Assembly: GCF_014400405.1 (NCBI RefSeq)
Contig: NZ_CP060496.1
Location: forward strand, 496,001 to 560,000
Reading direction: 5' to 3'
Length of the DNA: 64,000 nt
DNA from: Brachybacterium sp. Z12
GTDB lineage: Bacteria > Actinomycetota > Actinomycetes > Actinomycetales > Dermabacteraceae
A program made the translations under genes and the position numbers. This document shows, in pieces, positions 25,914 to 39,981 of this stretch (the stretch's first letter is position 1; every line of letters starts with the position of its first letter). The notes under the pieces are model-generated. The model had not been told where the DNA came from. It ran no database searches and saw only the letters and a list, made by a program, of their open reading frames with translations.

Positions 25914-26794
25914 GATCGAGAACTGCCCCCTGGGTGCTGCTGGCACCCTTCCTGGTGCTGTTCATCGGCACCATGATCATCCCGATCATCATGGCGATCG
26001 GCTACAGCTTCACCCGGGTCGAGCGCTCGGGCCTGTTGGGTGAGGCCGGCGTCGAGAGCGTCTTCGCAGGCCTGTCGAACTACATCGCCGCGCTGACCAA
26101 CGCCAACTTCATCGCGTCGATCGGGCGAATGGTCCTGTTCGGCGCGGTGCAGGTGACGGTGATGATCGTCGCCGCCACGGTCCTGGCGCTGCTGCTGGAG
26201 ACCGCCTCGGCGAAGTGGCCGGGCTTCTTCCGCGCCGCCTACTTCCTGCCCTACGGGATCCCCGGCGTGATCGCCACGATCCTGTGGTCGTTCCTGTACA
26301 TCCCCGGCCTCTCGCCGATCGTGGACGTGCTGGGCGCGGTGGGGATCAACATCGACTTCCTGGGCCCGAACATGGTGCTGTGGTCGATCGCGAACATCGT
26401 GACCTGGACCTACACCGGCTACAACATGCTGATCATCATCGCTCAGCTGAAGTCCATCCCCGGCGAGCTGTACGAGGCCGCGAAGATCGACGGCGCGAGC
26501 ACCTTCCGCGTCGCAATGGCGATCCAGCTGCCGCTGATCCGCCCCGCCCTGCTGCTGACGGTGATCTTCTCGATCATCGGCACCCTGCAGCTGTTCGCCG
26601 AGCCGCGGCTGCTGCAGACCATGAGCGCCGGGATCACCTCGGAGTACACCCCGAACATGTCCGCCTACGCCTTCGCGTTCCAGTACAACGACATCGGCAT
26701 GGCGGCCGCCCAGTCCGTGATCATCGCCCTGGCCGCCTTCCTGCTCTCGGCGATCGCGCTGGGGGTCTCCAACTGGACGGAGAAGCGCTCATGA
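25910..26794 (+). CDS. Sugar ABC transporter permease, MalF type
   Basis: 294 residues with six transmembrane helices. The cytoplasmic EAA loop reads YEAAKIDGASTFRVAMAIQLPLIRP, which docks the ATPase. It overlaps both the binding-protein stop and the next permease start by 4 bp, so the operon is tightly coupled. No ATPase is encoded here; actinobacterial sugar importers commonly share one MsiK-type ATPase encoded elsewhere. Confidence 0.9.
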   Translation: MRSRTAPWVLLAPFLVLFIGTMIIPIIMAIGYSFTRVERSGLLGEAGVESVFAGLSNYIAALTNANFIASIGRMVLFGAVQVTVMIVAATVLALLLETASAKWPGFFRAAYFLPYGIPGVIATILWSFLYIPGLSPIVDVLGAVGINIDFLGPNMVLWSIANIVTWTYTGYNMLIIIAQLKSIPGELYEAAKIDGASTFRVAMAIQLPLIRPALLLTVIFSIIGTLQLFAEPRLLQTMSAGITSEYTPNMSAYAFAFQYNDIGMAAAQSVIIALAAFLLSAIALGVSNWTEKRS

Positions 26795-27738
26795 GCACCA
26801 CCGACATCGACGAGACGACGACCGGACGACGCAAGCCGCTCGGCAACGCCGCCAAGGCAGCCCGCGGTGACGGCCGCGCGGGTGCTCGCGACGCCGGTCG
26901 CAAGCCGACCACCACGATCATCATCACCGCACTGCTGGCGATTGTGGCGCTCTACTTCCTGGTCCCCGTCTATTGGGTGGTCATCAACGCCACCAAGTCC
27001 ACCGAGGACCTCTTCGGCACCAGCGGGTTCTGGTTCGGCGAGAACTTCCAGCTGTTCGAGAACCTCGGCGCGGTGCTCTCCGCCAACGACGGGATCTTCC
27101 CGCGCTGGGGCTTGAACTCCCTGCTGTACGCGGGCGTGGGCTCGGTGCTGGCGACCTACTTCGCCACCGCCGCCGGCTACGCGCTGGCCAAGTACCGCTT
27201 CCCGGGCCGGGGCTTCGTGTACGCGCTGGTCCTGGGCGGCGTGCTGGTGCCCGGCACCGCCGTGGCGCTGCCGCTGTTCTTCCTGTTCAGCTCGATCGGC
27301 ATCACCAACACCTACTGGTCGGTGCTGATCCCCTCGCTGGTGAGCCCCTTCGGATTGTTCCTCGCCTCGATCTACGCGAGCGCCGCGGTGCCCGACGAGA
27401 TGCTCGAGGCGGGCCGGATCGACGGCGTGGGGGAGCTGGGCCTGTTCCATCGCCTCGCCCTGCCCCAGCTGACCCCGGCGCTGGTGACCATCCTGCTGTT
27501 CCAGTTCGTCGCGATCTGGAACAACTACATGCTCCCGCTGGTCATGCTGGCCGACGAGAAGCTGTACCCGATCACCCTGGGCCTGGATAACTGGCGGGCC
27601 CAGACGGACCGGCTGCCGGAGTTCTACCAGCTCACCATCGGCGGCGCTCTGCTGTCGGTGATCCCGCTGGCGATCCTCATCCTGGTGCTGCAGCGCTTCT
27701 GGCGCGGCGGCCTCACCGAGGGCTCGGTCAAGGGCTGA
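26791..27738 (+). CDS. Sugar ABC transporter permease, MalG type
   Basis: 315 residues. A positively charged, disordered N-terminal ~40 residues precedes six transmembrane helices. The EAA loop is LEAGRIDGVGELGLFHRLALPQLTP. The C-terminus ends QRFWRGGLTEGSVKG, standard for this subfamily. The ATG overlaps the preceding stop (26791-26794). It is the last gene of the operon, followed after 17 bases by a 15-bp stem terminator. Confidence 0.9.
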   Translation: MSTTDIDETTTGRRKPLGNAAKAARGDGRAGARDAGRKPTTTIIITALLAIVALYFLVPVYWVVINATKSTEDLFGTSGFWFGENFQLFENLGAVLSANDGIFPRWGLNSLLYAGVGSVLATYFATAAGYALAKYRFPGRGFVYALVLGGVLVPGTAVALPLFFLFSSIGITNTYWSVLIPSLVSPFGLFLASIYASAAVPDEMLEAGRIDGVGELGLFHRLALPQLTPALVTILLFQFVAIWNNYMLPLVMLADEKLYPITLGLDNWRAQTDRLPEFYQLTIGGALLSVIPLAILILVLQRFWRGGLTEGSVKG

Positions 27739-27755
27739 CCCTTTCGGCCTGACCC

Positions 27756-27795
27756 ATGGTCGGGCACCGGTGCTCAGGCGCCGGTGCCCGACCAT
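27756..27795 (+). terminator. Terminator of the sugar ABC operon
   Basis: Perfect 15-bp arms (27756-27770 and 27781-27795) with a 10-base loop, 17 bases after the permease stop. There is no T run, as usual in high-GC genomes. It separates the ABC operon from the serpin genes. Confidence 0.7.
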
Positions 27796-27892
27796 CGTCA
27801 TGTGCGGGCGGTGCGGCACCGGGACTCGTCGCTGCGGCGCTGGGAGTCGTCGTCCCTTGCCACGGGGCGCCTGCTCATCGTTCGATAGAGGC

Positions 27893-29228
27893 ATGAGCAC
27901 CACCTCTGCCTCCGCACACTCCGAGCTGCGGCGCCCCCGCTGCGCCGTCGCTCGCTGCTGGCCGCCTCGGCGCTGCTGCCGCCTCTCGCCCTGGGCCTGG
28001 CCGCGTGCGGAGGGCAGGACGAGGGGGAGCAGCCGGATCTTGCCGCGGAGCTGCCGCGCGCCGAGCCGGGCCCCGCGGAGGGTGCCGGGGAGCTCGTCTC
28101 CCCTTCACTGCGCGGATGCTCGGCGCGATCGATCGCGGGGAGGTCAACGCGGTCTGCTCGCCGCTGTCTGCGCAGGTTGCACTGACGATGGTGGGCATGG
28201 GCGCCGCCGGGCAGACCCTCGCCCAGATGGAGGACGCCCTCGGCGGCAGCATGGATGAGCTCGCCCGCGCCGCGAACACCCTCTCCCAGCAGCTGGAGGT
28301 CATCGGTGATGCGGAGCGCGAGGAGGACGACGACGAGGCCCCTGAGCCGGCCCGCGCCTCGCTCGTCAACGGGACCTGGCTGCAGGAGGGCTACGAGATC
28401 CAGGAGTCCTATCTCGAGGACCTCGCCACCTGGTTCGGCAGCGGGCTCTGGGAAGCGGACTTCACCGAGGACGCCGCCCGCGAGGAGGCCCGCAGCGAGA
28501 TCAACGACTGGGTCTCCGACTCCACGAACGACCTCATCGAGGAGCTGATCCCCGAGGGCTTCCTGGCCGCAGAAACCCGCCTGGTCCTGGTCAACGCCCT
28601 GCATCTGAAGGCCGCCTGGCCGACAGAGCTCGGCAAGAGCGGCGGCACCTTCACCACCGCAGGCGGCGAGGAGCGCAGCACCGAGATGCTCCACGGCTCC
28701 ACCGCCACCTGGCATGAGGACGAACTGTGCCGCGCAACCTCCCTGGACACCTACGGCGGCGCGCTCGCCCTCGCCCTCGTCCAGCCCACCGGTGAGCTCG
28801 ACGAGGTGCTCGATGCCTGGGCCGAGGACAGCGCCGCACTCTCCGCTCTGCTCAGCGGCCTCGAGGACTCGCAGGTCTCGACTCAGCTGAGCATGCCCGC
28901 CTTCGACATCGACTGGGACGCCTCGCTGAAGGAGGTGCTGGGCAGCCTCGGCATGACCGACGCCTTCACCGACGCGGCTGATCTCTCCGGGATCACCGGC
29001 CAGGCGGATCTGCTGATCTCCGATGTGGTGCACAAGGCTGTCATCACGGTCGACGAGCAGGGGATGGAGGCTGCGGCTGCGACCGCGGTGGCCATGGACA
29101 CCACCTCCGCGGACGTGGAGATGCAGGAGCTGGTGCTGGACTCCCCGTTCCTGTTCGTCGCCTACGAGCGGGAGACCCTCGCACCGCTGGTGGTCGGCTG
29201 GATCGGGGATCCGACGCAGACCCGCTGA
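27893..29228 (+). CDS. Serpin family lipoprotein (two frame breaks near N-terminus)
   Basis: About 445 residues rebuilt. The signal segment RRSLLAASALLPPLALGLAAC ends in a lipobox, so the mature protein should be membrane-anchored outside. Serpin core motifs: NAVCSPLSAQVALTMVGMGA, VLVNALHLKAAWPTEL, and the C-terminal VLDSPFLFVAYERETLAPLVVGWIGDP. The reactive-centre loop hinge reads [26 protein letters not shown]: Gly at P15 and small residues at P12-P9, which marks inhibitory serpins. Frames break near 27948 and 28104, both before the core. By hinge counting, P1 falls on a small residue (T, before S), suggesting an elastase- or subtilisin-like target; this is an estimate. A second serpin gene follows 83 bp downstream. 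Confidence 0.85.
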
Positions 29229-29311
29229 ACACATCCCAGCACGCAGTCGCGCCCGTCGTGCCGCCCGCCGCCCCGCTTGCCCCGTCGGCCGCTGACGGAT
29301 TGGATGGACCG

Positions 29312-32552
<3,241 letters not shown>

Positions 32553-32864
32553 GCGACGCCCCCCGGGCCTCGCCTCTGGGTCGCCCCGCCCCGCCCCGCC
32601 CGGCCTGAGCCTCAGCCGGTTACACGTCGACCGTTGCGCAGTTGGCGTTATGGAGAGCCACAACGCCCGCTGTGCAGCGGTCGACGGGGCAAGGGGCCAG
32701 AGAGACCAGCCGAGCACGGGGCAGCGGTGCCTCGCGGTGCCGCTCGGACGCGGGCTCCGGCTCGGCTCGGGCGCGGAATCGTGAGGCATCCCGGAGGGCG
32801 GGGCCCTGCTCAGCCCCACCTGACAGACTCGTGTAAGACGTTTAACCCGAGAGGACTCTCAACG
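32553..32864. promoter_or_regulatory. Gap between the two beta-galactosidase genes
   Basis: 312 bases without a supported gene. Near the right end GTAAGACGTTTAAC (32833-32846) matches its own complement at 10 of 14 positions around a central CG, a weak LacI-type operator. Directly after it GAGAG-GA-CTCTC (32849-32860) can fold just before the GH35 start codon. Confidence 0.4.
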
Positions 32865-34735
32865 ATGACCGCCCTGCTCCAGCCCACCCCCGACGGGTTC
32901 CTCCGTGACGGGGAGCCGCACCTCGTGATCTCCGGTGCGATCCACTACTTCCGCGTCCACCCCGAGCAGTGGCGCGACCGGCTGCGCCGCCTGGTCGCGA
33001 TGGGCTGCAACACGGTGGAGACCTACGTGGCCTGGAATGTGCACCAGCCGGTACGCGGGGTCACCACCTTCGAGGGCATCGCGGATCTGGGCCGCTTCCT
33101 CGACATCGCTGCGGAGGAGGGATTGGATGCGATCGTGCGCCCCGGCCCGTACATCTGCGCCGAGTGGGAGAACGGCGGCTTCCCCGGCTGGATCCTCGCC
33201 GACCGCAACCTGCGCCTGCGCAACCGCAACGCCCCTACCTCGAGCTGGTCGATGCCTGGTTCGACCAGCTGATCCCGGTGATCGCCGCACGCCAGACCTC
33301 CCGCGGCGGGAGCGTCGTGATGGTGCAGGTGGAGAACGAGTACGGCAGCTTCGGCGACGACAAGGTGTACCTCGCCCACCTCCGTGACGGTCTGATCGAG
33401 CGCGGCATCGAGGAGTTGCTGGTGACCTCCGACGGCCCGGCCCGGCGCTGGCTGACCGGCGGCACCGTGGATGGGGCGCTGGCCACCGTGAACTTCGGCT
33501 CGCGCACTCTCGAGGTGCTCGAGATGACCGAGCGCGAGCTGCCCGCCCAGCCGCAGATGTGCATGGAGTTCTGGAACGGATGGTTCGACCACTGGGGCGA
33601 GGAGCACCACGAGCGCACCGGCGGGGACGCCGCGGGGGAGCTCGCGGACATGCTCGACAACGGCATGAGCCTCAACTTCTACATGGCCCACGGCGGCACC
33701 AACTTCGGCATGCGGGCCGGCGCCAACCACTTCAGCTTCCTGCAGCCCACCACCACCAGCTACGACTACGACGCCCCTATCGCGGAGAACGGTGCGCTCA
33801 CCGAGAAGTTCCGGGCGTTCCGCGAGGTCATCGCGAACCATCAGGAGCTGCCCCCGCTCGAGGAGCACCTCGAGCAGCTGGGCCTCGTCGCGCAGCCAGC
33901 GACCCTGCCCGCTGGTGAGGTGAGGATCGAGAAGGTCGTCTCCCTGCGCGGCACCGAGCGGTTCACCCGCCCCGCCGAGGAGCACCCCACCCCGCCCGCC
34001 TTCGAGGACCTCGGCCTCGAGCGCGGCCTGCTGCGCCTCTCCCGCGAGATCGAGATCGCGGCCGAGGTGGTGGACGGCGAGACCCGCATCCAGCCGCTGC
34101 GCCTCTACGACCTGCACGATCGTGCCTGGCTGTATGTCGACGGGATCAACGTCGGCGCGACCGGTGTGGTCGGCAACGAGGAGAGCGAGATCGACCCGGC
34201 GACGATCGAGCTGACACCCTTCGCGGAGCGCCTGCTGCCCGAGGGAGGCCACCGCACCGTGCGCGTGGACATCCTGGTGGAGAACCTGGGCCGGGTGAAT
34301 TTCGGTCCGAAGCTCGGGGAGCGCAAGGGCATCCTCGGCGGTGTCTGGCAGACGATCCGCTTCCTCAACGGCTGGGAGGCGGATGCCTGGCCGCTCGAGG
34401 ACATGGGGGAGGAGCTCGCCGCACTGCTCGAGACCGCCCCCGCCCTCGACGGCCCCAGCGACGCCGACGACCTGCCAGTCCTGGTGGGCGCCTCCTTCGA
34501 CGCGAAGAGCCCGGAGGACACCTTCCTCGACGTCTCCGGCGCCGGCCACGGCGTCGCCTACGTCAACGGCTTCTGCGTGGGCCGCTACTGGAACATCGGC
34601 CCCCAGCTGACCCTCTACGTCCCCGCGCCGCTCGTGCGCGAGGGCCGCAACGAGGTGCTGCTGCTGGATCTCGAGAAGCAGCCGACGCAGCTCGTGCTCG
34701 CCGAGGAGCACGTCTTCGGCCGCACCGACGGCTGA
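32865..34735 (+). CDS. GH35 beta-galactosidase (one frame break)
   Basis: About 624 residues. GH35 features: FLRDGEPHLVISGAIHYFRV at the N-terminus, RPGPYICAEWENGGFPGW, the acid/base Glu in VQVENEYGSFGDD, the nucleophile Glu in CMEFWNGWFDHWG, and NFYMAHGGTNFG. C-terminal jelly-roll domains end with AYVNGFCVGRYWNIGPQLTLYVP. No signal peptide, so cytoplasmic. The frame breaks at the C4 run 33232-33235; one added C gives NRNAPYLELVDAW. With GH42 next to it, the pair probably splits different galactoside linkages. It is transcribed separately from or together with GH42 (312-bp gap). Confidence 0.88.
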
Positions 34736-34760
34736 GTCCGCAGGCATCCTGGATGCACTG

Positions 34761-34790
34761 CAGGCCCGACCGGGTGACCGGTCGGGCCTG
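34761..34790. terminator. Bidirectional terminator between GH35 and the Lpl-type binding protein
   Basis: Perfect 13-bp arms (34761-34773 and 34778-34790) with a GTGA tetraloop. It sits between convergent genes, 26 bases after the GH35 stop, and is followed by a short T-containing tract (GTTCTT). Confidence 0.8.
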
Positions 34791-34811
34791 CGGTGTTCTT
34801 GGCGGGTCAGC

Positions 34812-36454
34812 TCACAGGGAGCTCGACGGCGTGACCGGGACGTCGTCGGGCAGCACCGCGGCGAACTCCTCGAGGATCTTCAGGCCGCCGCCCTCTTCCC
34901 AGTCCTTGACCGCGGCGGTGAAGTCGTCGAGGGTCTTGCGGCCCTGGATGACGTCGTTGCGCACGTCGTTGAGGCGTGCGGAGAGCTCGGTGCCCTTGTC
35001 CGAGCTCGTGTCCGAGTAGAGACCGTTGGTGGGGCGGCGCATCATCAGCTCGAGCAGCTCCTGCTCCTTGCCGTAGATGTACTCGGAGTCGGAGGGAATC
35101 GTGTTGTAGATGACGCCCTCGCCAGCGGTCATGATGTTCAGCGCGCTGACCAGGCCGGGCACCTCGGCGTCGGCGTCACCGATCGGGACGTAGTTGCCGT
35201 CCTCGACCTCGAAGTCCTTGCCCTCGGTGCCGTAGTTCTTCTGCACGAACTCGACGGTGCCGAAGGGAGCCGAGAGCCAGTTGACGAGGTCCAGCAGCTC
35301 GCGGATCTTCGCCTCGTCGTCCGTCTTCTTGAACGGGGTGAAGCCCACGGTCCCGTAGCCCATGTTGTAGACCGGGCGACGCCCCTCGACAGCGGAGAAC
35401 GGGACCATGATGTCCGCGAGCAGATCGGAGTTGTACTGCCGGTACTCGGTGGCACCGCGTGGGCCGACCGACACCAGCGCTCCGATCGAGCCGTTGGCGA
35501 AGTCCTGTGCGGTCTCGGCGTGGTTGAGATCCGGGTAGAACGCCCCGGCCGCGAACACCTTCTGTGCGTACTCGAGGGTCTCGAGGTATTCGTCCATCTG
35601 GTGATTCGCGGTGAGGGTGCGGTCCTCGTTGACTCGGTACTGGTTCGGCACTCCGAACCACTGGCTGAACATGTGGAAGGCGTTGGGCAGGAAGGGCTCG
35701 AGGGCCCAGCGCTTGCCCGGGATCAGGATCTCCTTGCACTTCTCGAGGAACTCCTCGGCGCTGGCGGACTGGAAGCCGTCGACCTCATCCCACACTGAGG
35801 GGTTGCCCAGGTACACCTGGCCGAAGGGTGTCGAGGGGATCGGTGCGCCCCAGATCTTCCCGTTCACCACGGCCGTGCGCCAGGAGCCCGGCGTCAGCGC
35901 CGCGAGGTTCGGGTACTCCAGCACCGCATCGCCCGAGAGGTACTCGGTGAGATCGGTGAACTGGGACTCGAGCATCGGGCCGATGTTCGGGATGCCCTGG
36001 TTCGGCGGCACCCACATCAGGTCCGGAAGTTCCCCGGAGGCGAGGATGGTCGCGAACTTCTCGGGATAGGAGTCGATCGCGATGTCGAGCTTCAGGGTGC
36101 CGCCCAGTGCCTCGTTCAGCCGCCCCCACATGCCGTTGCTGTCCATCGGGGTGGGCGGGGTGGCGAAGGTCTGCGTCAGCGCCGTGATCTCGCCGGAGGT
36201 GATCGGCGGTCCGTCGGTGGTCTCGATGAGCTCCTCGGGAGCCTTGAGGAAGACGTTGTGCAGCCCCTCCTCGTTGCCAGGCAGGTCGGGCGTGAGCCCT
36301 TCGATCGGCTGATAGGTGGGCAGCTCCAGGGTCGCGGAGGCTTCGGCGCCGCCGTCCTGCTGCTGCTCCCGCCACCGCAGGCGGTGGCGCCCGTGGCCAC
36401 TGCAGCGGCGCCCGTGAGGGCGAAGAGGTCACGTCGTCGGATCTCGAACCGCAT
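34812..36454 (-). CDS. Extracellular solute-binding lipoprotein, LplA-like (one frame break)
   Basis: About 547 residues. The N-terminus RRRDLFALTGAAAVATGATAC combines a Tat-like motif with a lipobox. The long two-lobed body (MWGRLNEALGGTLKLDIAI, IASGELPDLMWVPP-type, GYGTVGFTPFKKTDDEAKIRELLDLVNWL) fits the large LplA/YtcQ-type binding proteins for oligosaccharides or polysaccharide fragments. The frame breaks near 36355 in a run of GCT/CTG repeats. It forms an operon with the two permeases upstream (55-bp gap) and AAGGAA precedes the ATG. The substrate is unknown; this family often serves pectin, rhamnogalacturonan or complex glycans. Confidence 0.82.
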
Positions 36455-36508
36455 TCGGGATTCCTTTCCTGGGGGCGCCCTGCTGGGCGCCGAAATGGGG
36501 AGTGGGCG

Positions 36509-37480
36509 TCAGCCCTTGATGGCGCCGGTGATGACGCCCTTGGAGAAGTACTTCTGGAGGAAGGGGTAGACCATCACGATCGGGGCCAGCGCCACGACGA
36601 CGACGGCCATCTTGATGGACTGCGGCGGCGGTGCCTGCTGGACGCCGAGCTGATCGGCGGTCAGGGAGGTGCCCTGGATGACATAGCTGCGCAGGATCAT
36701 CTGAATCGGCCAGAGGGACTGGTCGTTGATGTAGAGCATCGCGTTGAAGAACGCGTTCCAGAACCCGACCGCGTAGAACAGGCCGATGACGGCGATGACC
36801 GCCTTCGACAGCGGGAGCACCACGGTGCGCAGGATCCGGAAATCGCTCGCACCGTCGATGCGCGCCGCTTCCATGAGCTCCGACGGGATCCCCATGAAGA
36901 ACGAGCGCATCACGATGAAGTTGAAGCCGGCGAACACGCCCGGCAGGATCAGCGACCAGATCGAGTTCAGCAGGCCCAGCTGCTTGATCATGAGGAACAT
37001 GGGGATGATGCCCGGGCTGAAGAACAGCGTCAGGATGATGGCCATCAGCATGAACTTGCCGCCGACCACGGGCCGGCTGAGCGCGTACGCCATGCAGATC
37101 GTCACGAACAGCGCCATCAGGGTGCCGACCACGGTGACGAAGACGCTCACGCCGAGGGACCGGAAGACCAGGGGGCTGGAGAAGATCGTCCGGTACGACT
37201 CGAGGGTCGGATCGGTGGGGAACAGGACGTAGCCGCCGGCTTCTCGGATCTGCTCACCTGAGGCGAGCGAGGTCGAGATGACCACCAGCATCGGCACGAT
37301 GATCGACAGGCTGATCGCGACGATCACGAAGGTCTTCGCGATGGTCAGCGGCAGGCTCGGTTCTCCATCCATCCAGGCCGGGCGGGTCGACTTCCCGAAG
37401 GCGAAGGACCACACGCGCTGGTGGAGCCCATGCTGTGCCTTCTGAGCAGCGGGAGGAGGGGTGTGGGTGCGCGTGGTCAC
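36509..37480 (-). CDS. Carbohydrate ABC transporter permease, LplC/YtcP-like
   Basis: 323 residues, six transmembrane helices, intact. The EAA loop reads LMEAARIDGASDFRILRTVVLPLSKAV, and the C-terminus ends YPFLQKYFSKGVITGAIKG, typical of LplC. The GTG start at 37480 overlaps the stop of the preceding permease (GTGA, 37477-37480). It works with the neighbouring LplB-like permease and LplA-like binding protein; the ATPase is encoded elsewhere. Confidence 0.88.
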   Translation of the reverse strand: MTTRTHTPPPAAQKAQHGLHQRVWSFAFGKSTRPAWMDGEPSLPLTIAKTFVIVAISLSIIVPMLVVISTSLASGEQIREAGGYVLFPTDPTLESYRTIFSSPLVFRSLGVSVFVTVVGTLMALFVTICMAYALSRPVVGGKFMLMAIILTLFFSPGIIPMFLMIKQLGLLNSIWSLILPGVFAGFNFIVMRSFFMGIPSELMEAARIDGASDFRILRTVVLPLSKAVIAVIGLFYAVGFWNAFFNAMLYINDQSLWPIQMILRSYVIQGTSLTADQLGVQQAPPPQSIKMAVVVVALAPIVMVYPFLQKYFSKGVITGAIKG

Positions 37481-38415
37481 TGGGGCCTCCCGCGGTAGAT
37501 GCCGTCTTCGCCGAGCAGGTGGGCGACCTTGTTGGCGATGAGGATGAGGATGGTGCCGACGATCCCCTTGGCCAGTCCGGCGGCGGCGCCCATCGACCAG
37601 TCGCCGCCGATCACGCCGGTGTAATAGGAGTAGGTGTCCAGCACTTCGGCGGTATCCGCTCCCACCGCATCGCGCTGGAGGATGAACTGCTCGAAGCCGA
37701 CGGTGAGGATCGAGCCGAGGTTCAGGATCAGCAGCAGTACGATCACGGGGCGCATGCCCGGCAAGGTGATGTGCCAGGTGCGGCGGACGCGTCCGGCGCC
37801 GTCCGAGGCGGCGGATTCGTACAGGGACTGGTCGATCGATGCCAGCGCAGCGAGGAAGATGATCATTCCCCAGCCGGCGTCCTTCCAGGCGATCTCGGCG
37901 ACGATCAGCAGGGCGAAGGTGTCCGAGTTCGTCATGAACCCGATGGGGTCCATGCCGGACTGCACCAGGGCCTGGTTGATCAGCCCCGCACCGCCCAGCA
38001 TCTGCTGGAACAGGGCGATGACCAGCACCCACGAAAGGAAGTGGGGGAGGTACACGATGGACTGGAACGCTTTGCGCAGCCGCTGGCTCATCATGGAATC
38101 CACGATCAGCGCGAGCAGGATCGGCAGCGGGAAGAACAGCACCAGCTGGAACGCGGCGTAGACCAGCGTGTTGCGCAGCGCGAGCCCGAAGCGGTCGTCC
38201 TGGAACAGCTCCGCGAACTTCTCGAAGCCGACGAAAGGCGCCTCGGTGATCGTGTAATAGGGCTGGTAGTCCTGGAAGGCGATGACGTTCCCGAGGATCG
38301 GGATGTAGAAGAACAGCAGCAGCGCGAGCGCGCCGGGGATCATCAGCACCAGCATCTGCCAGTCCTTGCGCAGTCTGGCGCGCAGGGACTTCTTGGGCCG
38401 CGTCCCGTCGGTCAC
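37477..38415 (-). CDS. Carbohydrate ABC transporter permease, LplB/YteP-like
   Basis: 312 residues. The GTG start at 38415 gives MTDGTRPKKSLRARLRKDWQMLVLMIPG, the usual short basic N-terminus of LplB proteins; the frame is open upstream to 38661 but that part is unlike family members. Six helices; LALRNTLVYAAFQLVLFFPLPILLALI and the EAA-type loop SAASDGAGRVRRTWHITLPGMRP. It is the first gene of the minus-strand operon. Two LacI-like sites lie about 200-235 bp upstream in the divergent region. No strong Shine-Dalgarno precedes the start. Confidence 0.85.
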   Translation of the reverse strand: MTDGTRPKKSLRARLRKDWQMLVLMIPGALALLLFFYIPILGNVIAFQDYQPYYTITEAPFVGFEKFAELFQDDRFGLALRNTLVYAAFQLVLFFPLPILLALIVDSMMSQRLRKAFQSIVYLPHFLSWVLVIALFQQMLGGAGLINQALVQSGMDPIGFMTNSDTFALLIVAEIAWKDAGWGMIIFLAALASIDQSLYESAASDGAGRVRRTWHITLPGMRPVIVLLLILNLGSILTVGFEQFILQRDAVGADTAEVLDTYSYYTGVIGGDWSMGAAAGLAKGIVGTILILIANKVAHLLGEDGIYRGRPQ

Positions 38416-38732
38416 GGTGCCGCCGCGCCGAGAGGTTCTCGGGGCAGGGCTGCGTCCGCCGGGGAGGCGGCGACGGCCTCCGGTTGTCCACCGGGTGGCG
38501 CAACGGGTGGGGCCGTGCTTCGCGTCATCACGAGCTGAGTCCTCTCGGTCACCCCTGATCAGGGAGCGCAGAGGGGACCGTCCGCGGCTCTGCTTGACAG
38601 GGTGATCCAGATCGTAAATGCTTTCACGACGTTTGTAAATCGGTTCACGACCAATGGGCATCGCACTCCGGCTACGAAGCTGTGACGATGGAGCGATGCC
38701 GTCCCGGCTCCTCTCGAAAGCGGTACCCCCTC
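38416..38732. promoter_or_regulatory. Divergent control region between Lpl operon and Gfo/Idh gene
   Basis: 317 bases with no supported gene. The centre is markedly AT-richer (about 38605-38660) and carries two LacI-like sites. A TTGACA (38594-38599) on the plus strand may be a -35 element for the dehydrogenase gene. Confidence 0.5.
38614..38648. promoter_or_regulatory. Tandem LacI-like operator candidates
   Basis: GTAAATGCTTTCAC (38614-38627) and GTAAATCGGTTCAC (38635-38648) share GTAAAT and TTCAC and each matches its own complement at 10 of 14 positions. Their centres are 21 bp apart, two helical turns, so dimers could bind the same face of DNA. They lie between the divergent Lpl-type operon and the dehydrogenase. 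Confidence 0.55.
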
Positions 38733-39903
38733 ATGAACGACCTCCGGATCGGCGTCATCGGCTTCGGCTCCCGCCACTACCTGGCCATGCATGCCCACAA
38801 GCCCGGGAACGGCTCGGCGATCACCGTCGTGGCCGACCCCGGTGAGCACGGCCGGGCGAACGCCCGCAAGGCGCTCGGCGAAGACGTCGCGATCGTCGAC
38901 ACCGTCCAGCAGCTGCTGGCCGAGCACGAGGTCGACGCGGTCATGATCCTGACCCCCGACTTCGCCCACGCCTCGGTCGCCCTGACCACCCTCGAGGCCG
39001 GGATCCCCACCTTTGCGAGAAGCCGATGGCGATCGACGTCGAGGACACCGACGCGATGCTCGCCCTCGCGAAGGAGAAGCGGGCCCGCCTCTACATCGGC
39101 CACAACATGCGCCACATGCCGGTGGTGCGGCAGATGAAGGCGATCGTCGACGCCGGCCGCATCGGCCGCGTCCGCGCGATCTGGTGCCGTCACTTCGTCG
39201 GCGCCGGCGGCGACTTCTACTTCAAGGACTGGCACGCTGAGCGCGCGAAGTCGATGAGCCTGCTGCTGCAGAAGGGCGCCCACGACATCGACGTCATCCA
39301 TTGGCTGGCCGGGGTTACACCCGCCGGGTCGCCGGCATCGGCGACCTCGCCGTCTATGGCGACATCACCGACCGCCGCGACAACTCCGACCGCCTGATGC
39401 GCGACTGGTACGACGCCGACACCTGGCCGCCCACCTCGCAGAAGGAGCTGAACCCGGTCATCGACGTCGAGGACATCTCGATGCTCAACATGACGCTCGA
39501 CAACGGGGTGCTGGCCTCCTACCAGCAGTGCCACTTCACCCCCGACTACTTCCGCAACTACACCGTGATCGGTGACGCCGGGCGGATCGAGAACATGGGC
39601 GATGGGAGCGGGGACCAGATCCACATCTGGGAATCGCGCCGCTCCGGCCCCGGCCGGCCCGATGCCGTCGAGGTGATCGCCCGCGCCGACGGCGGCCACG
39701 GCGGCGCCGATCCCAGCCTGGTCGACGAATTCCTGCGCTTCGCCCGCTCCGGAGGGACCACCGACGTCTCTGCCGTCGCCGCGCGCGAGGCCGTGGCCAC
39801 GGGGGTGTACGGCGCCGAGTCGATCCGCAACGGCGGCATCCCCTACGACGTGCCGGCGGTCCCGCAGGACCTGCGCGACTACTTCGACGCCGGGCAGGCC
39901 TGA
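38733..39903 (+). CDS. Gfo/Idh/MocA family dehydrogenase (two frame breaks)
   Basis: About 390 residues rebuilt. Rossmann start LRIGVIGFGSRHYLAMHA; nicotinamide-site EKP motif restored across the first break; metal-free active-site region GAHDIDVIHWLAG. The breaks lie at a T3 run (39012-39014; one T restores CEKPMAIDVEDTD) and a G4 run (39311-39314; one G restores HWLAGGYTRRVAGIG). Such enzymes oxidise or reduce sugars and inositols with NAD(P). Divergent from the Lpl-type ABC operon and probably co-regulated through the shared LacI-like sites. The substrate is unknown. Confidence 0.85.
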
Positions 39904-39981
39904 ACGGGGATCCGCTGCGTCAGCCCCGCTGATCCCTTTCCAGCTCTGGACGGAAGGCCGCCGGAGCGGCACGATGCACCC